NCBI GenBank assembly: GCA_029237695.1
Contig: CM055279.1
Coordinates: forward strand, 4,048,323-4,112,322
Length of the DNA stretch: 64,000 nucleotides
From: Conchocele bisecta
Lineage: Eukaryota > Mollusca > Bivalvia > Lucinida > Thyasiridae
Direction of reading: 5' to 3'
The translations under genes were made by a program, and so were the position numbers. The notes beneath the pieces were generated by a model that saw only the letters and a program-made list of their open reading frames with translations, did no database searches and was not told the DNA's origin. Each line of letters starts with the position of its first letter. The first letter of the stretch is position 1. Below, one piece after another: positions 50,801 through 56,800 of this stretch.

Positions 50801-53800
50801 GACAGAAGTTTGGGCGAAAATATAGAGACCACCAAATGCAGCTTAACAAGACGCGTTTGATGAGCCATATTTCATCAAAATCCGTTACGTAATAAGAACA
50901 CTATAAAAGAATACGTACTTTGAATCAGATGGATTCTGGACATTTCAATACGTGTTGTTGTTGTTAGTACCACGTGATCATACACCTTGCTATCTTCCTT
51001 TCGTTAATCGTTTCATTAGTCCACGAGATAATCGAGCAAGCAGGCAAGACTTTGAATTGCCATTTTAGTCGTACGAGCTTTAGTGAAACGGGCCCCTTAA
51101 ACCGAACACGGTTATAACAAGGGAGATAATTGCTGATGGTGTCTTACCCAGGATAGTTACAGTGATACTAGTTCATGATATTGCAAAATGAAGCACACGT
51201 TGTGAAACAGGATGCCTTTTAGTTGTTAAATGCTCCATCTCTCTCAACCAGAAACCCTGGGAGGTCCCCGTGTACAGTGGAACCTCTCTAAACCGGACAC
51301 CCTGGGAGGTCCTCGTGTACAGTCGAACCTTTCAATCATGAACAGATACGACAATGACATACTTTACAGTGAAACCCATCTAACTTAAGCATAAACGATT
51401 CCATGGGTGGGGAAGGGGGGGGGGGACAGTTTACATAGGTTGAACTGTTTACTTCCTTTGTATTTTCTTCAGGCTACTATTTTTTATTTTACCTGCACAT
51501 TAACAGTATTAAGAGGGAAAAATGTTCTTGTCGCGATATCGAGTTATCTGCACTTTAGCAAACTACAATGAGATCCGAATGACGTACGTTCACGTGTATG
51601 TGTGAAACATTCAAGTTACGTACATTAATAGTTCATATATTGAACTTTTAGTAGCAGTTATAGTTCTAACGGCACTCGTGAAATATGGACATTTCACACC
51701 ACTCGATGAACATATATGTCATATTCGTTGCAAAAATATGAATATCATCTATGTATTTCAGTTCGGTATGTTGGAGACCGTTATGACGTGCATACAAGAC
51801 GAGTATCCGAAACTGCGCAAGTACAAGAGTTGGATGTGTGTGGGCCTGGGCGTTATCCTGTACCTCTGCGCCCTGCCCTGCGTCACTCCGGTAGGCCCGT
51901 GAATAGACCAGCCCTATAAAATAACAAAGTGTTTCTGACAAACGTAGTTACGAACAATAACTCTTGAAATCTACCCCCGTACCGCCCGTAGCCGACGGTA
52001 CGGGAGTAGACGATAGGAGTTACTGTTCGCAACTATGCCAAACGCACATTGTCTTTTTAATGTGCTAAACAATGTAGTTGCAAACAGTAACTCTTGCAAT
52101 CTACTCCCGTACCGCCCGTAGCTGACTTACGGTTCGTATGTCAAAGTCACCTTGTCATTTTATTGCGGTCGTCTATGCGAACGCACGTTGCCTTTTTAAA
52201 GCCAATGATATGATGTGTTTCTACTAAAACGCATGCCGTCTTAATGCGGTAAAATATATACACGCGCCTTGTCGTTTTAATGTGGTCGAGAAAAGTACTT
52301 TGCATTTTTAATACGCCCGTGTATCCAACCGCACTTTTAATGTGGGTGAGTATGCAAACACAAATTATGTTGTTAATGCAGTCAAGTATACAAACACACC
52401 TTGTAGTTTTAATGCGGTCAAGTATATAAATGTACCTTACCTTTTTAGCGCGGCCAAGTATTTAATCGTACCTTGCCTGTTTAATGCGGTCGCGTACACA
52501 AACGATTACCAGTGATTGCCTTTTTAATGCGGTTGAGTATATAGAAAACACAGTCGAACCTCCGTGAACGGCCACCTCTCTACAACATCACCCTCTCTGT
52601 AACAGCCGCTATTTTATATTCCAACATAGATGATTTCCTCTATAGCTAAGTCTTAGAATGCTGAGCACGAAAATTGTCGCCTGCTGTTGCCTTCGCCTTC
52701 TTTCTCAACAAAAACATGTTTTGACAGCATTTTAGAATCATTTCCATTGGAAATGATTTTAAAAAGTTACCAAAGTATGTTTTTGATGAGAATTATCGAA
52801 GAAAACAAATAAATAGCGGACGACACAATTTAATTCAGCATTAACCTCCCTACAACAGCCACCTCTCTACAACAGCCAGTTTTGCGTCTTCCCATGGGTG
52901 GCTGTTGTAGAGAGGTTACACTGTACCCGGCTTTTCATATCAACTCAAGGCAGAGATATGTGGATAGGAATGGGGATTCCGAGCCAATTGTAATCCATTT
53001 ATGAAAAGGGGGTGTTTTTCTTATACAAAGTGTGAAAATTACCGGCTCATCTGGGTCTACACTCTTTGCCAATACCTCTATACAGGCCTGTGGTGTTGAA
53101 AGCGTTAAACCAGATATTTCGAATGATATCCGCATATGATAATTCTCCAAGACTACTGTTGTCTTGGGAGATATTGCTTTCTCGGGGAGATAATCCACAC
53201 TATTCCTCTTAATCAACGTCAGTTTGTATGGCTGTGACTGGAGAAATGGGGCTTATAGGATTTGTGACCAATGTATCCATTGGTCAAATAGCACGGTCAT
53301 GTAGCCTGATAACGATCGACATTGCTTGTTACAAGCTTGACGGGTGCTTCATTGATGGAATAGCGAACAGTGCAGAACCTGATCAGACTGTGCGAATGCA
53401 CAGGCTGATCTGCATATACATTGGTCGCAATCATTTCTCCAGTCACAACCACATTTATTTGTGGTGCGATAAGTTTTTAAAAGTACTAGGCAAGGCCTGG
53501 CGATCCACAAAGCTCGCCTACAATACTAGTATTGCTATTTTTGTTACTGTGCTTTTTGTGACACCCTGTAGTTGACCATTTCTGATTATCTTTACACTAG
53601 ATTGTCTGGACTCTACGGAGCCCCGCAAAGGACGTAGAATTCATTTTTGTTATTAATTTGTTCCCACGAATTAACAATTCGTTCCCGTAGGTGACGATAT
53701 CGTGTCTTTATATTCTGTAGGCGGGTGAATATATCGTATCGTGTCTCTATACTCTGTAGGCGGGTGACTATATCGTGTCTCTATGTTCTGTAGGCGGGTG

Positions 53801-56800
53801 ACTGTATCGTGTCTCTATATTATGTAGGCGGGCGACCATATCGTGTCTCTATATTGTGTAGGCGGGCGACTATATCGTGTCTATATATTGTGCAGGCGGG
53901 CGACTATATCGTGTCTCTATATTATGTAGGCGGGTGACTATATCGTGTCTCTATATTGTGTAGGCGGGTGACTATATCGTGTCTCTTTATTATGTAGGTG
54001 GGCGACTATATCGTGTCTCTATATTGTGCAGGCGGGTGACTATATCGTGTCTCTATATTGTGTAGGCGAGTGACTATATCGTGTCTCTATATTGTGTAGG
54101 CGGTCGACTATATCGTGTCTCTATATTCTGTAGGCGGGCGACTATATCGTGTCTCTATATTCTGTAGGCGGGCGACTATATCGTGTCTCTATATTATGTA
54201 GGCGGGTGACTATATCGTGTCTCTATATTCTGTAGACGGGTGAATAAATCGTGTCTCTATATTCTGTAGGTGGGCGACTATATCGTGTCTCCATGTTCTG
54301 TAGGTGTGCGACAATATCGTGTCTCTACATTCTGTAGGCGGGCAACTATATCGTATCTCTACATTGTGTAGGCGGGCGACTATATCGTATCTGTAAAATA
54401 TTCTGTAGGCGGGCGACTATATCGTGTCTCTATATTATGTAGGCCGGCGACTATATCGTGTCTATATATTCTGTGTCTCTATATTTTGTAGGCGGGCGAC
54501 TATATTGTGTCTCTATATTCTGTAGGCGGGCGACTATATCGTGTCTCGATATAGTGTCGGCGGGCGGCTATATCGTGTCTCTATATTCTGTAGGTGGGCG
54601 ACTATATCGTGTCTCTATATTTTGTAGGCGGGCGACTATATTGTTTCTCTATATTCTGTAGGCGGCGACTATATCGTGTCTTTATATTGTGCAGGGGGGC
54701 GACTATATCGTGTCTCTATATTGTGTAGGCGGGTGACTATACCGTGTCTCTATATTGTGTAGGCGGGCGACTATATCGTGTCTCTATATTCTGTAGGCGG
54801 GCGACTATATCGTGTCTCTATATTGTGTAGGCGGGCGACTATATCGTGTCTCCATATTCTGCAGGCGGGTGAAGATATCGTGTCTCTATATTATGTAGGC
54901 GGGCGACTATATCGTGTCTCTATATGCTGTAGGAGGGTGACGATATCGTGTCTCTATTTTCTGCAGGCGGGTGACTATGTTGTGTCGCTGATGGACCATT
55001 ACGGGGCCGATTTTGCCGTGCTATTTGTTGCCACGTGCGAGTGTATAGCAGTAATGTGGGTTTATGGTAAGTACATTGGCTTCAAAACTTAGCGAAAAGT
55101 TTTTGTGGCTGTGACTGGATACATGACACGTATGCGTTTTGCGACCAGTGTAGATCCAGATCAGACTGTGCAATCGCACAGTCTGATCAGGATCCGCACT
55201 GTTCGCCATTCCACCAATGAAACACCCGTCATATCATGTTTCTAACAAGCGATATACATGTAGATCGTTTTTCGGCTACATCTGTGTGCTATTTCACCAG
55301 GAGCAACACTGGTCACAAATCCAATAAGCATCATGTCTTCAGTCACAACCAAGCCACAATTAATTAATGAAACTAACCATTGTACAGTATATCATTACAT
55401 ACATTTGTTTGGAAGAAACAACCACGGGGGTGGTATTGTAAAACGAGAAATTACAGGGTGTGCCACAGGGTATGGGATCACGTGGTCTATTGCTTACACT
55501 GGATTAATGGCATCGCCCATGAGGTCTCAGGTAAATCTTATATTTCATCAATACGACTGCGGTTTCTTCTTTTAATGCGGTCAGTGTCAGATGAGACTCA
55601 ATAATAATACACACACATTCGTCCTTGGTCAGGATAACTTGGAAATGATATAAGAAAATAAAAGTTACGTTTGGAAAATCGGTCCAATATTTCTGAAATT
55701 AGAAAAATTTCCCCATGTTAAATCCTCTCTGTGAATGTGGGGATTTAACATGTGGAAATTGATTTTTTCGCAATAAAATCAATATTGGACAAAATTTCAC
55801 GAAATAAAAAGTAAGCTCATTCTTAAAGTTTGCTATAATTTAATATTATCGAAATATATATTGTTTTTGCATTATTTATATAGTCGTAAAATTTAGGCAG
55901 GTTTCGTGAAACAGACCGTAAATGTGATGATCATGAAATATTTGAGAAAAAACATGTTCAATTTGTATCGTATTTCTGAACCAAATTGTACTATTAAGTC
56001 GCCTATATAAATATTGGATTGACAATAGTAACAGGGCGCCAGATAAGCAATTAGTAATTGAATATTGTCACTCCATCATTTATGAAGCAATTGGGTATTT
56101 CAAAAATTTAATTGGGTAAAATAAAATCACACTACTCTTTATACATCAACAGACAGCAATTATTGAATTGTTTGCTTCGAAATGAAAACATATATTGGCA
56201 TTTCATTATAATTATCTCCTTGGAGACAATTCTAATGAATAACCAAGATGTGTTTTCATGGAAAATAAGAAAACTCTATATTTGCTATATTTGTGGTCTG
56301 TTTATTGTTTTCTGCAGCATGATAAAGGTACCACACAATTCTTATTGCTTTTTGATACTCGCTACTTCTGATTGCGATTGGGTTTTTGGCATTTTTAATT
56401 GGGTATTTAAGCAAATACGCAGCTTAACTGGAGCGCTGATAGTAATATGTTCTTATTACTGTAAAATAACTAGCGTTTGGCACACTAGTTATTTTTAAAT
56501 AGTTTAACGTGTTATGTTATGTACTTTTAAAGGTACATGCCCACTCAGTATGCACAAACTGTTCTTTATAGGAATTACATAACTGTATAATTGTGTCACT
56601 ATTCAACCCGTTCTAAAATTAACGAGTGCCCGCTATACAGATATAATAATTTACTAATATTTATTTAACTGATATTGACTCGCGGTGGTATCAGGCTATT
56701 TGGATTGTTCTTTAATCTTCAGGTGTTCGACGATTTCTGAAGGATGCGACATATATGTTAGGACATAAGCCACGCCCCGTATACTTCTGGACTATATGCT

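Larger units (their letters stand above)
41853..51761 (+). other. Intron 8 (SLC6 gene)
   Basis: 9.9 kb, made mainly of family I, E, N, B, D, A elements and a tandem-core element. The stretches 42375-42920, 48205-48876, 49660-50209 and 51340-51761 show no gene or recognised repeat. Confidence 0.9.
51891..54966 (+). other. Intron 9 (SLC6 gene)
   Basis: 3.1 kb: hairpin 51945-52045 (arms CGTAGTTACGAACAATAACT and inverse), a roughly 45-bp array, family P and E elements, a half family A element, and the exon 10 array. Confidence 0.9.
55067..56722 (+). other. Intron 10 (SLC6 gene)
   Basis: 1.7 kb with family E, R and O pieces; 55930-56520 is very AT-rich and has no recognised feature despite an open frame of 128 codons. 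Confidence 0.9.

Noticed and set aside
44756..50892. Recurrent 72-73 codon open frame (begins [12 protein letters not shown] or [12 protein letters not shown])
   Set aside because: It occurs on both strands of every palindromic family D copy; no start context, homology or selection signal supports it.
54458..54661. Small Cys/Arg-rich peptide gene
   Set aside because: It is the 34-bp exon 10-derived array read through its three frames.
56112..56498. 128-codon open frame in intron 10
   Set aside because: AT-rich composition, no family motif, no splice signals, and inside an intron of a collinear gene; most likely chance.
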